Shown here piece by piece: positions 8,206 through 17,326 of a stretch of 64,000 nt of DNA. Numbering within the stretch: position 1 is the first letter of the stretch; each line of letters starts with the position of its first letter. The position numbers and the translations under genes were made by a program. The notes beneath the pieces are model-generated. The model had not been told where the DNA came from and did no database searches. It saw only the letters and a program-made list of their open reading frames with translations. Source of the stretch: PLanc-01 sp034678485. GTDB taxonomy: Bacteria; Planctomycetota; Phycisphaerae; Sedimentisphaerales; Anaerobacaceae. The stretch covers positions 1 to 64,000 of the forward strand of contig JAXDBU010000166.1 of NCBI GenBank assembly GCA_034678485.1. The letters are read 5' to 3'.

Positions 8206-9105
8206 TCAACCGTATGTTCTCTGGAGCACGATGCCGGTGACGATGAGAGTGAGACCCACGATGGTGGAGGCTCGGATCTCCTCGCCCAGCACCAGGGCAA
8301 TCACGAGCAGCGAGAGGAACGGGACCAGGTAAATCAGGTTCACGACGTGGGCGGTCGTCTTGGCGCTTCGAAGGGCCTTGAGCCAGAGCAGAAAGGTGAT
8401 CCCCATCTCGAACAGGCCGATGTAGATGCCGCCGAGCCACCCTTGCCATGGGGGGACGTCCAGCTTCCCGACCAGGAGCATGGGGACGAGGATGTAGACG
8501 CAGGCGAACAGGAAGTTGACGAACAGGCGCGCGGCTTCGTCACATTGGTCTTTCGTGTTGAGCACCCAGTACAGCGCCCAGATGACCGTGCTGCCCAGCG
8601 CCAGCGCGACGCCCAGCCCATTGCTGAATCGAAAGGCGAGGATGTCCGCGGGTCTCTCGGGACGAGTTGCGATGACGACCACACCACTGAAGCTGACGAA
8701 GATCGCGAGAATGCTGGCGACCTTGATCCGCTGGCCCAGCAGGGGGATTGAGAGCAGCACGAGCGTCAGCGGCCAGACGAAGTTGATCGGCTGCGCCTCC
8801 TGCGCCGGCAGCAGGGAGTACGCTTTGAAGATGACGAGGTAGTAAAGGAACGGATTGAGCAGTCCGAGCCCGGCCGACCGGAGCCAGTCCCTCCTCGTGA
8901 AGGTGCGCAGCAGACCCAGCCTCTGCGTCACGACGAGGTAGAGGAAGAACGCCGCTGCGGAAGTTGCCGACGCCACCAGCAGCAGCGTCATCCCGTCCAC
9001 GTAACGTAGCGAGAGCTTGAACGCGGACGCGGCTGTCCCCCAGAACACGACCGCCGCGAGCGCATACACGTAAGCCCGCCTGTATTGCCTGTCCTTGGCA
9101 TCCAT
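8206..9105 (-). CDS. EamA/DMT-superfamily permease
   Basis: The 299-residue product is an integral inner-membrane protein with about ten hydrophobic helices arranged as two EamA repeats. The first starts YALAAVVFWGTAASAFKL and the second GVALALGSTVIWALYW. A late helix contains PFLSLLVIALVLGEE, a position where EamA proteins usually carry a conserved Pro and Glu. Proteins of this superfamily export or import small metabolites, but the substrate cannot be read from sequence. The ATG at 9105 has no ribosome binding site, and a TATAAT box ends only about nine bases upstream, so the mRNA may be leaderless. Confidence 0.85.
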   Translation of the reverse strand: MDAKDRQYRRAYVYALAAVVFWGTAASAFKLSLRYVDGMTLLLVASATSAAAFFLYLVVTQRLGLLRTFTRRDWLRSAGLGLLNPFLYYLVIFKAYSLLPAQEAQPINFVWPLTLVLLSIPLLGQRIKVASILAIFVSFSGVVVIATRPERPADILAFRFSNGLGVALALGSTVIWALYWVLNTKDQCDEAARLFVNFLFACVYILVPMLLVGKLDVPPWQGWLGGIYIGLFEMGITFLLWLKALRSAKTTAHVVNLIYLVPFLSLLVIALVLGEEIRASTIVGLTLIVTGIVLQRTYG

Positions 9106-9113
9106 GGGCCGGC

Positions 9114-9122
9114 ATTATACCA
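9114..9122 (-). promoter_or_regulatory. Extended -10 promoter, probably leaderless
   Basis: Read on the minus strand the motif is TGGTATAAT, an extended -10 element. It lies so close to the ATG at 9105 that transcription should begin at or within a base or two of the start codon. No clear -35 box is seen. Confidence 0.5.
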
Positions 9123-9280
9123 CAGGCCAGCCCTCGGTCGGAATCGAGGGCGTTTACCGCTTTGCAGGGTCCCGGCGGAGGATACAGGATGGATTCTGTG
9201 AAAAGGCCATAGCGGTCGGGTTTACGGGGTGGAATGGGGTGCATGACCGTATCTGCGCGCGTGCAATAGGGGTTCATGGA

Positions 9281-9380
9281 GACTCTGGAATGTCATTCCC
9301 GCCAAAGCGGGAATCCAGTTCCTTGGGCACGTCGTAAACCATGGCTTATGGATTCCTGCTTGGCGCAGGAATGACAGAGT
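9281..9380. repeat. Imperfect inverted repeat of the GTCATTCCCGC type
   Basis: The left arm reads ACTCTGGAATGTCATTCCCG and continues CCAAAGCGGGAATCC. The right arm reads GGATTCCTGCTTGGCGCAGG followed by AATGACAGAGT. The ends are therefore inverted copies and each arm also contains its own small hairpin. This is the widespread 'GTCATTCCCGCGAAAGCGGGAATCC' repeat class. Confidence 0.65.
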
Positions 9381-9559
9381 CGCGGCAACGTCTCGTCACT
9401 CTGTGGGAGGTCGCAACTGCGGTCATGCACCCGGTGGAACGGCGAATCCTGGATTACATCCTGTACAAAAGCCCAGAGCGTGCTGTATCATGTCGAACAA
9501 GGCTCGCGAATCCGGAGCCATTGAGCGGATAACCGTGTATACAACAGAGGGAACTGGCC

Positions 9560-10009
9560 ATGAAGAGAGAATGCTTGCTCCGGCTCATCGTGTGCATTGT
9601 GGTGTGCAGTCCAATTTGCGGCTGCAGGAAGGCACGCCCGTCGCCTACTGTGCTGGAGAGCAATCCGGGAGTCATCAAGACCCGCCTGCACCTTTGGGAA
9701 GCGGACGAAGGAATTCGCGGCTTCATCACGGAGAAGGGTTGGACTCACTCCCAGGAACTCCTCAACTCGTGGACGTTCAAGCTCATCGCTACGACGCCCG
9801 CCGGCGACGCCATTGTCTTTGAATGCTGTCAGGAGCGGACCAAGGACGCTACCGTCACCATCTACGTCACGAAGAATGGCGACAGCGCGCAGCCGCAACT
9901 GACGGACGAGCTTCAAGCCAGTCTCGAGTATCGTTTCAATCGAACGTTCGGGCCCAAAACCCAAGGCGAAGAAGCTCTTCTGATTCCCTCGTACTCTACC
10001 AGCGCGTGA
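9560..10009 (+). CDS. Small predicted lipoprotein, function unknown
   Basis: The 149-residue product begins with a lipoprotein-type signal (LIVCIVVCSPICGC, with the likely modified Cys near residue 22). The mature part is a mixed alpha/beta domain with no motif I recognise. It includes a beta-strand stretch TFKLIATTPAGDAIVFEC and ends in a hydrophilic tail. GAGGGAACTGGCC precedes the ATG at a usable distance. It stands alone between repeat-bearing intergenic regions. Confidence 0.6.
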   Translation: MKRECLLRLIVCIVVCSPICGCRKARPSPTVLESNPGVIKTRLHLWEADEGIRGFITEKGWTHSQELLNSWTFKLIATTPAGDAIVFECCQERTKDATVTIYVTKNGDSAQPQLTDELQASLEYRFNRTFGPKTQGEEALLIPSYSTSA

Positions 10010-10046
10010 GGGCTGCGCTTGCGGCTGCTGAGGTGTGGAGATGTAG

Positions 10047-10110
10047 GGTGGGCTCTGCCCACCGCTGGTCCGAAACAACAAACCACGAAGGACACGAAGG
10101 CGCACGAAGA
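10047..10110. repeat. Two short dispersed-type repeats
   Basis: GGTGGGCTCTGCCCACC (10047-10063) is a 17-bp imperfect hairpin. It is followed by AACCACGAAGGACACGAAGG and a further CGCACGAAGA (10081-10110), a direct-repeat motif often seen dispersed in environmental genomes. They sit just after the lipoprotein gene. No coding potential was seen around them. Confidence 0.45.
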
Positions 10111-10205
10111 GAAATGGGTCCACTCACGCAGAGACGCTGAGAGGGCAGTGCGGAGGAGAGCGCACGAGGGCCGGCACCGCATTCTCCCGTACAGATGTCC
10201 ATAGC

Positions 10206-10829
10206 TCATTCGACCGGGACCAGGATCTCGTTGCGGCGCAGGAAGGGCAACTGAAACGGCGGATCGTACCGGGCGAACACCGGCTCGCCCACGACCTTCC
10301 AGCCTCGTTTTTCGATGAATTGCACCAGGCGCATCCGATGCTCTTCGTAGCGTTTCCGGCTCCACGTTCCGGAATACCTCACCGAGGCGATCTTCCGGGC
10401 GGGGATCTCTTTCAGCGTCACGGATGGGTCCAACGGTTCGGGCAGCGTCTGCATCGTGTGCTTGGCGGGCATCAGGAAACTGACGACCCAGTTGCCGCCG
10501 GACTTCTGCTGATTCACCGGGGCCGTCATCGCGATCTTCTCCGAACGGGCCTCCTGGTTCACCGGGGCTGTCATGGCGATGGACTGACTCGTGCGGTTCT
10601 CGCCTGAGATGTACTTGTACAACCGTCGGAAGGCGATATTGCCGGCCTCGCCGAAGTCGGACTCGACCACCGTCTCGGCGGCGATGCAGGGTTCATAGAG
10701 CCGCAGTTCAAACCGACCGTCCTTTTCGAGGACTGAGTACTTGGATTTCTCTATCCCCACGGTACCACAACCCCCCAAAGGCATGCATGCACATAATACC
10801 ATGAACACCAACAGCACCACGCGTCTCAT
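10206..10829 (-). CDS. SOUL-family heme-binding-like lipoprotein
   Basis: The 207-residue product has a lipoprotein signal (VLCACMPLGGC, Cys near 18). It then has the SOUL/HBP fold: KYSVLEKDGRFELRLYEP at the start, two copies of the diagnostic IAMTAPVNQ motif in the middle, and WSRKRYEEH in the C-terminal half. SOUL proteins bind heme or tetrapyrroles in eukaryotes; bacterial roles are poorly known. The ATG at 10829 was chosen because it places the signal peptide at the N-terminus, although an open frame extends to 11018. GGAGTG lies about 11 bases upstream. Confidence 0.8.
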   Translation of the reverse strand: MRRVVLLVFMVLCACMPLGGCGTVGIEKSKYSVLEKDGRFELRLYEPCIAAETVVESDFGEAGNIAFRRLYKYISGENRTSQSIAMTAPVNQEARSEKIAMTAPVNQQKSGGNWVVSFLMPAKHTMQTLPEPLDPSVTLKEIPARKIASVRYSGTWSRKRYEEHRMRLVQFIEKRGWKVVGEPVFARYDPPFQLPFLRRNEILVPVE

Positions 10830-11511
10830 GATATACCTGCACTCCAATGACAGGGCAGCTTCAAGCACCCCAGTCACGACCCGCCCGATCACGAGTTGGC
10901 GGCCCGTTCCTTTTCTATATGGAACTACGGCCAAACCGCGTCCGGGTTTGCCCGTTCCGCCGGATTCCTGAAATGCCGCCGGCAGAATGGTCGGCAGTGC
11001 ATTGGCTCTCCGAAGCAACAGGGACCCTGGGTCTGAAGGACTACACTCAAAGGTGGAGTTGATGGGGGTCGGACAGGATGGTGAAGGCGCTCGATGAGTG
11101 GACAGGTGTATTCAACACGTGGGCAGAGAACCACATAGGCAGTTCGCCGCAGAAGGTAGGTGCTTCCGATTGCGTCATGATCGCCCGTTGTCAGTCTCCA
11201 TACAGAGAGGAGGCTCGCAATTCGTATCCAACTGTACACAAGATGGGTAGACTACTGATCATCGAATGCAGGGATCATCATGAGCGGCCGTACGAACAGG
11301 GGGACGCTGGAAGCCTTGACAGATCATAGTGATTCTGGGGCTGACGGCAGCCCTCAGGAGGTCGAACTGAATGGCCACCTCACGACGCGCAGATAGTGAA
11401 GGACGGGATTGGTGACGGGCTTGCGGGGCATCGGGAAGGAGGGTACACTTTCCTGGTTGATTCGTGTTCAGCAGGTGTGTCGGAGAACTGTGTTGTTGCG
11501 GAGTTGACACT
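10830..11511. other. Divergent intergenic region
   Basis: This 680-base stretch separates the SOUL gene from the GH172 gene. It contains a candidate promoter at 11421-11449. Short open frames lack ribosome binding sites and resemble no family I know. Confidence 0.45.
11421..11449 (+). promoter_or_regulatory. Candidate sigma70-like promoter of the GH172 gene
   Basis: TTGCGG (11421-11426) and TACACT (11444-11449) are separated by 17 bases. The predicted transcript would start about 55 bases before the ATG at 11512. Confidence 0.45.
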
Positions 11512-13146
11512 ATGGGCCTTTTCAATCGTTCTGGCAGCGGGGTGGTGTGTCTTCTGGCTTTGGCTGGTTTAGTGCTGGTGGGCGGGTCGGCTTGTTCCGG
11601 GGATGTGCTGGGGGATTTGGCGAAGCCTCATGACGGGCGGAGCATGAGGGCGACCTCGACGCGCAAGATCGGCGCCGACGGCAAACCCGACCCGAACGGC
11701 GTGCCTGATCCGAACAGCAATTACGACAACAGCAACGTCCCGCCTGGACAGCGGAAGGTCCTGATGGACGTGAAGGGTCCCGGCGTCATTACGCACATGT
11801 GGATCACGTTCCTCGGACCCGAGCCGCAGGGCTGGGCCAAGAAGGGCTCCGCCAACCACCAGGAGATGCTCCTGCGGATCTACTGGGACGGCTCCCAGCG
11901 ACCGGGCGTGGAGGCCCCTGTCGGGGACTTCTTCGCCAACAGCTTCGGCAAGCGCAGTCCGGTCGTCAGTCTACCTGTGATCGTGGAGGACGCGGACTCG
12001 TACAACTGCTTCTGGCACATGCCGTTCCGCAAGTCGGCGCGGGTCGAGATCGTCAACGAGAGCGACAAGCAGATCAGTCTGCTGTACTACAACATCGACT
12101 GGGTGAAGAAGAACAGCATTCCGGAGGACACGCCGTACTTCTACGCCCAGTACCGCCAGGAATACCCGGCCGAGAAGGGCAAAGACTACGTCGTTCTCGA
12201 TACCAAGGGCAAAGGCCACTACGTCGGCACGGTCCTGAGCGTGCGGACCCGCAGTCCCTCCTGGTTCGGCGAGGGCGACGAGAAGGTCTACATCGACGGG
12301 GAGGAAAAGCCCTCCATCTGGGGCACCGGCACCGAGGACTACTTCCTCTCGGCCTGGGGCCTCAAGACGACGAGCACGCCGTACTTCGGCGTCCCGTACT
12401 TCGATCAGTGGGGCATCGTGGGCGGCCACACCTCTGCCTACCGCTGGCACATTGCCGACCCGTTCGTCTTCAATGCGGGGATCAGGGTGACATTTGAGCA
12501 TTACGGCTGGATCTCGCCCGACGAGAACCCCCAGTTCAAGACCGACAGTTGGAACGAGCGGGAGGACGACTATTCGAGCGTGGCGTTCTGGTATCAGACG
12601 GGCACGCCCACGTTTGCGGCCCGTGCGCCGCACGCCCGCGAACGGGCGTTGCCGAGCATCGAGCGCAAGACGGTTCTTGCCAGGGACTTCGCTGCGGAGC
12701 CGCACCATGGGCAGGGCGAGGCTGTCGCGCAGAGCCTGGACTTTTATCCCGAGGGACATCTGCTGTACAAGCCCGAGCGGCAGGAGAATGCCTGGCTTGA
12801 GATCCCGTTCGAGGTCCAGAAGAAGGAGCCGCTGAGGCTTCTGCTCGTCGCGACGCATGCCCCGGATTACGGCAGGTACGAGGTGTCTCTGAACGGCATC
12901 CAACTCGGCGGCGTAGTCGATCTGTACAGCCCCGAGGTGAAGAGTTGGGAACACCATTTGTTGGACTTCTGGCCGGAGCCGGGCCAATACACGCTGCGTC
13001 TGGCGTGCGCGGGCAAGGCCCCCGTTTCCGACGGATACTACCTGGGCATCGAGTCCGTCCGCCTGCGAGAGCGTCGCCCGCGAGTCATTGAGTACAACCA
13101 TGTGCCGGACAAGGATTGGCGAGAGAAACCCACGCTCTTTGAATAA
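11512..13146 (+). CDS. GH172 (DUF2961) family glycosidase, predicted lipoprotein
   Basis: The 544-residue product has a lipoprotein signal (ALAGLVLVGGSAC) and the DUF2961 signature across its length: VKGPGVITHMWITF near residue 90 and IWGTGTEDYF, with Glu275, near 270-280. DUF2961 was reclassified as glycoside hydrolase family 172, whose members act on alpha-D-fructofuranosyl or D-arabinofuranosyl linkages; Glu275 is a candidate catalytic acid. The C-terminal 140 residues form a beta-sandwich-like domain. GGAG lies eight bases before the ATG at 11512. An open extension to 11464 lacks a ribosome binding site and would spoil the signal peptide. Specificity here is unknown. Confidence 0.85.
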   Translation: MGLFNRSGSGVVCLLALAGLVLVGGSACSGDVLGDLAKPHDGRSMRATSTRKIGADGKPDPNGVPDPNSNYDNSNVPPGQRKVLMDVKGPGVITHMWITFLGPEPQGWAKKGSANHQEMLLRIYWDGSQRPGVEAPVGDFFANSFGKRSPVVSLPVIVEDADSYNCFWHMPFRKSARVEIVNESDKQISLLYYNIDWVKKNSIPEDTPYFYAQYRQEYPAEKGKDYVVLDTKGKGHYVGTVLSVRTRSPSWFGEGDEKVYIDGEEKPSIWGTGTEDYFLSAWGLKTTSTPYFGVPYFDQWGIVGGHTSAYRWHIADPFVFNAGIRVTFEHYGWISPDENPQFKTDSWNEREDDYSSVAFWYQTGTPTFAARAPHARERALPSIERKTVLARDFAAEPHHGQGEAVAQSLDFYPEGHLLYKPERQENAWLEIPFEVQKKEPLRLLLVATHAPDYGRYEVSLNGIQLGGVVDLYSPEVKSWEHHLLDFWPEPGQYTLRLACAGKAPVSDGYYLGIESVRLRERRPRVIEYNHVPDKDWREKPTLFE

Positions 13147-13212
13147 CGCACACGATGTACGGCATGGGCCCTGCGGATTGGATGATCCATCCATCGTGTC
13201 AGACACTTGAGG

Positions 13213-13241
13213 TTGTCGTCCTGAGCGACCGCGAAGGATCT
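13213..13241. repeat. Dispersed short repeat (GTCCTGAGCG...GAAGGATCT type)
   Basis: TGTCGTCCTGAGCGACCGCG followed by AAGGATC resembles the sequence at 41958-41985 (TGTCATCCTGAG...GAAGGGATCT). This is a common intergenic repeat class. It lies just upstream of the DUF2130 gene. Confidence 0.5.
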
Positions 13242-13264
13242 GGGCATAGACCAAGGAGAGCCCT

Positions 13265-14536
13265 GTGAACAATCGCATAACCTGCCCGAATTGCCAGACC
13301 GAGATCGAGATCACCGAGGTGATTTCGAGCCAACTGAGAGCGAGCATCCTCGCGGAGGTCGAAGCGGAACTGGGTCCCGTCCGTCAGCGGCTCAAGCAGC
13401 AGCAGGATGAACTGGCCCAGCGGCAGCGTGAGCTTCAAAAGCAGGTCGAAACCGTCGAGGAGCAGGTGAAGTCGAAGCTGGCCCAGGAGCGTTCCATGTT
13501 GGAGCGGACGATTCGCGAGCAGGCTAGGCAGGAGCGTGACGTGGAACTAAGGGACAAGGCCACAACGATCGCGGAATTGCAGGCCAGAGTCCAGGCGGCC
13601 AACCAGAAGGAGCTGACCTTCCTCAAAAGGGAACGGGAGCTCCAGGAGAAGGTGGAAGTTGTCGAACTGGAAGTCACCCGACGGACCCACGAGCAACTGC
13701 AAAAGGTCCGAGAGCAGGCCCTCAAGGAGCTGGACGAACAGCACCGACTCAAGCTCATGGAGAAGGAGCAGCAGGTGGAGGGTCTTCGAAAGCAGATCGA
13801 CGAGCTCAAACGCAAGGCGGAACAGGGTTCGCAGCAGGCGCAAGGCGAGGTCCTGGAGATCGCCTTGGAGGAACTGCTCAAAGGCCTGTTCCCGACCGAT
13901 TCCATCGAGCCCGTGCCCAAGGGCGTTCGCGGCGCAGACGTGATCCAGCGGGTCTTCGACGACAGCGGGACGGACTGCGGCCTGATCCTGTGGGAGTCCA
14001 AACGCACGCGGCACTGGTCCAAGGAGTGGCTCCCCAAGTTGCGCGACGACCTGCGGATGGTGGGAGCGTCGCGCTCCATTATCGTGACGGAGCAACTGCC
14101 CGAGCACATCCGCCACTTCGGCCAGGTGGACGGCGTCTGGGTCGCGAGCTGGCCCTGTGTCCACCCGGTGGCGGTCATGCTCCGCGAAGGTCTGATCGGT
14201 GTTGCCAAGAGCCGCCGGGCGCTGGACGGCCAACACACCAAGATGGAACTCGTCTACAATTACCTGATCGGCCAGGAGTTCTACAACCGCGTCTCGGGCG
14301 TCGTCGAGGCATTCATGACGATGAGACAGGAACTGGAGGCGGAGAAACGGGCTTTGAACACCTGCTGGAAGAAACGGGAGAAACAGCTCGAACGCGTGCT
14401 CGTGAGCACGTCCGGCCTCTACGGCGATCTCCAGGGCATCATCGGCAGCACGCTCCCGCAGATCGAGGGCATGAGCCTCGGGGCGCTCGAAGCCGGGGGG
14501 AAGACCCTGCCTGGCTCTGAAGAGTTGGAATCATAG
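13265..14536 (+). CDS. DUF2130 family coiled-coil protein with a nuclease-like domain
   Basis: The 423-residue protein opens with a zinc-ribbon-like ITCPNCQTEIEIT, followed by a long charged coiled coil (about residues 25-195). A conserved alpha/beta domain follows, containing GADVIQRVFDD and LILWESKRTRHW. The D...ExK arrangement (Asp in GADV, Glu-Ser-Lys in WESK) fits a PD-(D/E)XK nuclease-like fold, but activity has not been shown for this family as far as I know. Translation probably starts at the GTG at 13265, with AAGGAGAG directly upstream. The next gene begins within about 20 bases, so the two are probably co-transcribed. Confidence 0.75.
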   Translation: MNNRITCPNCQTEIEITEVISSQLRASILAEVEAELGPVRQRLKQQQDELAQRQRELQKQVETVEEQVKSKLAQERSMLERTIREQARQERDVELRDKATTIAELQARVQAANQKELTFLKRERELQEKVEVVELEVTRRTHEQLQKVREQALKELDEQHRLKLMEKEQQVEGLRKQIDELKRKAEQGSQQAQGEVLEIALEELLKGLFPTDSIEPVPKGVRGADVIQRVFDDSGTDCGLILWESKRTRHWSKEWLPKLRDDLRMVGASRSIIVTEQLPEHIRHFGQVDGVWVASWPCVHPVAVMLREGLIGVAKSRRALDGQHTKMELVYNYLIGQEFYNRVSGVVEAFMTMRQELEAEKRALNTCWKKREKQLERVLVSTSGLYGDLQGIIGSTLPQIEGMSLGALEAGGKTLPGSEELES

Positions 14537-14554
14537 CGGGTGCTCGCGATTGAC

Positions 14555-16879
14555 ATGGCGACCCAACACAGGCCACACGACAAGAAGGAACATCCCGAGC
14601 GGACGAAGAAGCCGGCGCTGTGGAAGCGATTGCTGGCGATGATCGTCAGCCCGGTGTTGTTTCTCGTGTTTGCTGAGCTGGTCTTGAGGCTTGTGGGCTA
14701 TGGGTACCCCGCGGGCTTCTTCATTCCCTGGAAGTGCGCGGGGCAAACGCTGCAGTTGGTCAACGAGCACTACTGCGAGCACTTTGTCCCCAAAGCGCTG
14801 TCGCGGTCGCCGGAGCCATGCGTACTCGCTTGCAAGGGCGAGTCGACGATCCGCATCTTCGTCCTGGGCGGTTCCGCTGCGTACGGCGACCCGGAGCCCG
14901 CCTTCGGATTCTGCAGACAGTTGGAGGTGCTGCTCAACGAGCATTCGGAGCAGACGTCCTTCGAGGTGATCAATGCCGCGGTGACGGCCATGAACTCCCA
15001 TGTCGCCCGGCGGATTGCGAAGGACTGCGCCGCTCAGAAACCCGATCTGTTCATTGTGTTCATGGGCAACAATGAGGTGATCGGTCCGTACGGTCCACCT
15101 ACGCTCCCGGCGTCGCTCTATTCGAGCCGGAGATTCGTCGATGCCTGCATCGCGGCCAGGAAGCAGGCGCGAATCGGCCAGCTTCTCAGGAATGCAGGCA
15201 GGTCCCTCGGCGTGAGAGGGCCCACCCCGGAGAAGTGGCAGGGCATGGAGAGCTTTCTGACAAGCCGGATGCCGGCGGACGACCCCAAGCTCCAGGACTG
15301 CTATCGTCACTTCCGCGAGAATCTCAACGACATCCTTCAGACCGCACAAGACTGTGGAGCCAGAGTCCTCCTCTGCACGGTCCCCATCAACATTCAGTCG
15401 TGCGCGCCCTTCGGCTCGCAACACGAGCCGGGCCTGACACCGGACGCTCTGGATCGGTGGAATCAGGCGTTCCAGGAGGGAAGGGCTCTTGAAAGGGCGC
15501 GCGATTTCAAGGGCGCCTTGTCGGCCTACGAAACAGCCCGCCAGATCGACGGGTCCTACGCGGACTTGTCCTTCTGCATGGGCACGTGCCTGATGGCCCT
15601 CAGCAGAACGGACGAGGCCCGGCGTGCCTTCATCGAGGCCAGGGACCAGGACGTACTTCGCTTTCGAGCCGACAGTTCCATTCTGGGCGTGATCCGCGAG
15701 ACGGCGCAGGCGTGGTCGGCGAAGGGCGTCCGCCTGCTCGACCTGGACGCGGACCTGGAGGCGCTGACCACGGATCATCTGCTCGGCGACGATTTCCTTG
15801 TGGACCACGTGCATCTGGACTTCAAGGGCAATTTCCTCGCGGCCTGTGCTGCGATGAGGCAGATTCGAACGATGATGCCCGCTGACAGCCTGGTCGAAGT
15901 CAAGAGTTCCGAGGACGAGTTGCTCGATCTATGCCGCCGGCGTCTGTTGTATGACGCGCGGGAAGCGTATCGACTGGCCATGGATATGTATCGTCGCAAG
16001 ACGATTCCTCCTTTCACGGGGCAACTCGATCACGACGCGGAACTGGCAGGTCTGCGGGACGAGTTGATCCGCCTGCGTCGGGTCGAGCGGAGCATGACAG
16101 AATCGGAGAGCCTCTATCTCGACGCGGTCCTGCGACGGCCGCGCGACACGTATCTGATCGGCCGGCACGGTCGCTTCCTGGTTGCAGCCGGCCGGCCGAG
16201 GGAAGCGATGGAACTCTACCGCAAGGCTCTCGACGCACGACCCTTCGACATGCGGATTCGCATTGCGCTATCGGAGGTCCTCGTCCAGGGCAACAGGAGG
16301 GACGAAGCAATCGAGGTGCTCACGTCCAGGCAGACGCCGGACCGCTACACGCGAAAGGACGCTCTGCTGTCGCTCGGTAGCTTCTGCGCACAGCAGGGCA
16401 ACATCCCCCAAGCTACCGCGATCTACGACGAGTTGAGCCGGATAGACCCTGGGAACCTCGATGTCCTGGTCAACCAGGCGGCCGCCGCCTCGCAGCGGAG
16501 CGATCTGTCCGCCATGAAGCAACACCTGGACACGGCGCTCGAACGAGACCCCGATTCGGTCCTGGCCGTCACGAATATGGGGAACTACTACGCCAAGCAG
16601 AATCAGCCTGCCGAGGCGTTGAAGTGGTTTGCCAGGGCAGCGGAGCTCGACCCGCAGAGTCCCTTCGCTCACATCGGCTTGGGGATCCAGTCCGTTCGGC
16701 TCAAACAGATGGACAAGGCCACCGAGCACCTGGTCCAGGCGGCCGCGCTCAAACCCGATTTCGTCGAGGCCTACGTGCTCCTGGCTGCAATCAACAAACA
16801 GGCCGGCAGGGAAGAAGAAGCAAAGGAGTATATGGAACTGGTATTCCTGTTTCGATCAGGACCCCAGTCGGGATCGTGA
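14555..16879 (+). CDS. Membrane-anchored SGNH/GDSL-like hydrolase with TPR repeats
   Basis: The 774-residue protein has one N-terminal membrane helix (LLAMIVSPVLFLVFAELVL, about 30-50) and an SGNH-like domain. Ser107 lies in the block I motif VLGGSAAYG, MGNNEVIGPYG supplies the Asn block, and Asp417/His420 lie in DHVHLDFKG. From about residue 500 it is built of tetratricopeptide repeats (for example ALKWFARAAELDPQSPFAHIGLG). SGNH enzymes remove acyl groups from glycans or lipids, and TPRs usually bind partners. A GTG at 14540 is an alternative start. It directly follows the DUF2130 gene. Confidence 0.7.
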   Translation: MATQHRPHDKKEHPERTKKPALWKRLLAMIVSPVLFLVFAELVLRLVGYGYPAGFFIPWKCAGQTLQLVNEHYCEHFVPKALSRSPEPCVLACKGESTIRIFVLGGSAAYGDPEPAFGFCRQLEVLLNEHSEQTSFEVINAAVTAMNSHVARRIAKDCAAQKPDLFIVFMGNNEVIGPYGPPTLPASLYSSRRFVDACIAARKQARIGQLLRNAGRSLGVRGPTPEKWQGMESFLTSRMPADDPKLQDCYRHFRENLNDILQTAQDCGARVLLCTVPINIQSCAPFGSQHEPGLTPDALDRWNQAFQEGRALERARDFKGALSAYETARQIDGSYADLSFCMGTCLMALSRTDEARRAFIEARDQDVLRFRADSSILGVIRETAQAWSAKGVRLLDLDADLEALTTDHLLGDDFLVDHVHLDFKGNFLAACAAMRQIRTMMPADSLVEVKSSEDELLDLCRRRLLYDAREAYRLAMDMYRRKTIPPFTGQLDHDAELAGLRDELIRLRRVERSMTESESLYLDAVLRRPRDTYLIGRHGRFLVAAGRPREAMELYRKALDARPFDMRIRIALSEVLVQGNRRDEAIEVLTSRQTPDRYTRKDALLSLGSFCAQQGNIPQATAIYDELSRIDPGNLDVLVNQAAAASQRSDLSAMKQHLDTALERDPDSVLAVTNMGNYYAKQNQPAEALKWFARAAELDPQSPFAHIGLGIQSVRLKQMDKATEHLVQAAALKPDFVEAYVLLAAINKQAGREEEAKEYMELVFLFRSGPQSGS

Positions 16880-17326
16880 TAATGAGGGCGGCGTCGGGGC
16901 CTCGCCGCCTTGGCAGTTGACGCCGGCTACGCTGTTCAGCGTGTGGAGCATCGCAATCTGCGGGGCAGATTGCTCGCGGACGGCCAGATTCTGAATCGAT
17001 AGATCCTATCGCCTTCCTGTGGAAATCCGCCTGTGCAGTGAAATCGGCTTGCATTGAGCGGACGTGATCGCTATAATGATAATCTGGGAATGCGCGTCAG
17101 CGCAGTTCTCGTCAAACCGGTCGTGTGCAATTGAATTCCCGATGGCACAGCCGTGTTGGGGGATGGAACCCAGTTCCGTGAAAGGCAGTCACGCGAGCGA
17201 ATCGTGCGCCCGTGGCGGAGATCTTCAGGTCCCAGCCGTGGACGGCAAGTACTGTCGTTGCGCGCCGGATGCGCGCAGACAACCGAGGAGGAGTTCATCA
17301 GAAGAAGGGAGTGAGGAGGAGCAACC
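16880..17326. other. Gene-free region with a promoter
   Basis: No coding region is convincing. A good sigma70-like promoter lies at 17049-17077 and leaves a 5' leader of about 240 bases before the RCC1-repeat gene. No leader structure was recognised. Confidence 0.5.
17049..17077 (+). promoter_or_regulatory. Sigma70-like promoter of the RCC1/DUF5648 gene
   Basis: TTGCAT (17049-17054) and TATAAT (17072-17077) are separated by 17 bases, with a perfect -10 box. Confidence 0.6.

Larger units (their letters stand above)
9106..9559. other. Gene-free region with a MITE-like inverted repeat
   Basis: Apart from the promoter at 9114-9122 and the inverted repeat at 9281-9380, no gene or structure was recognised. 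Short open frames here have no ribosome binding sites. Confidence 0.5.
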
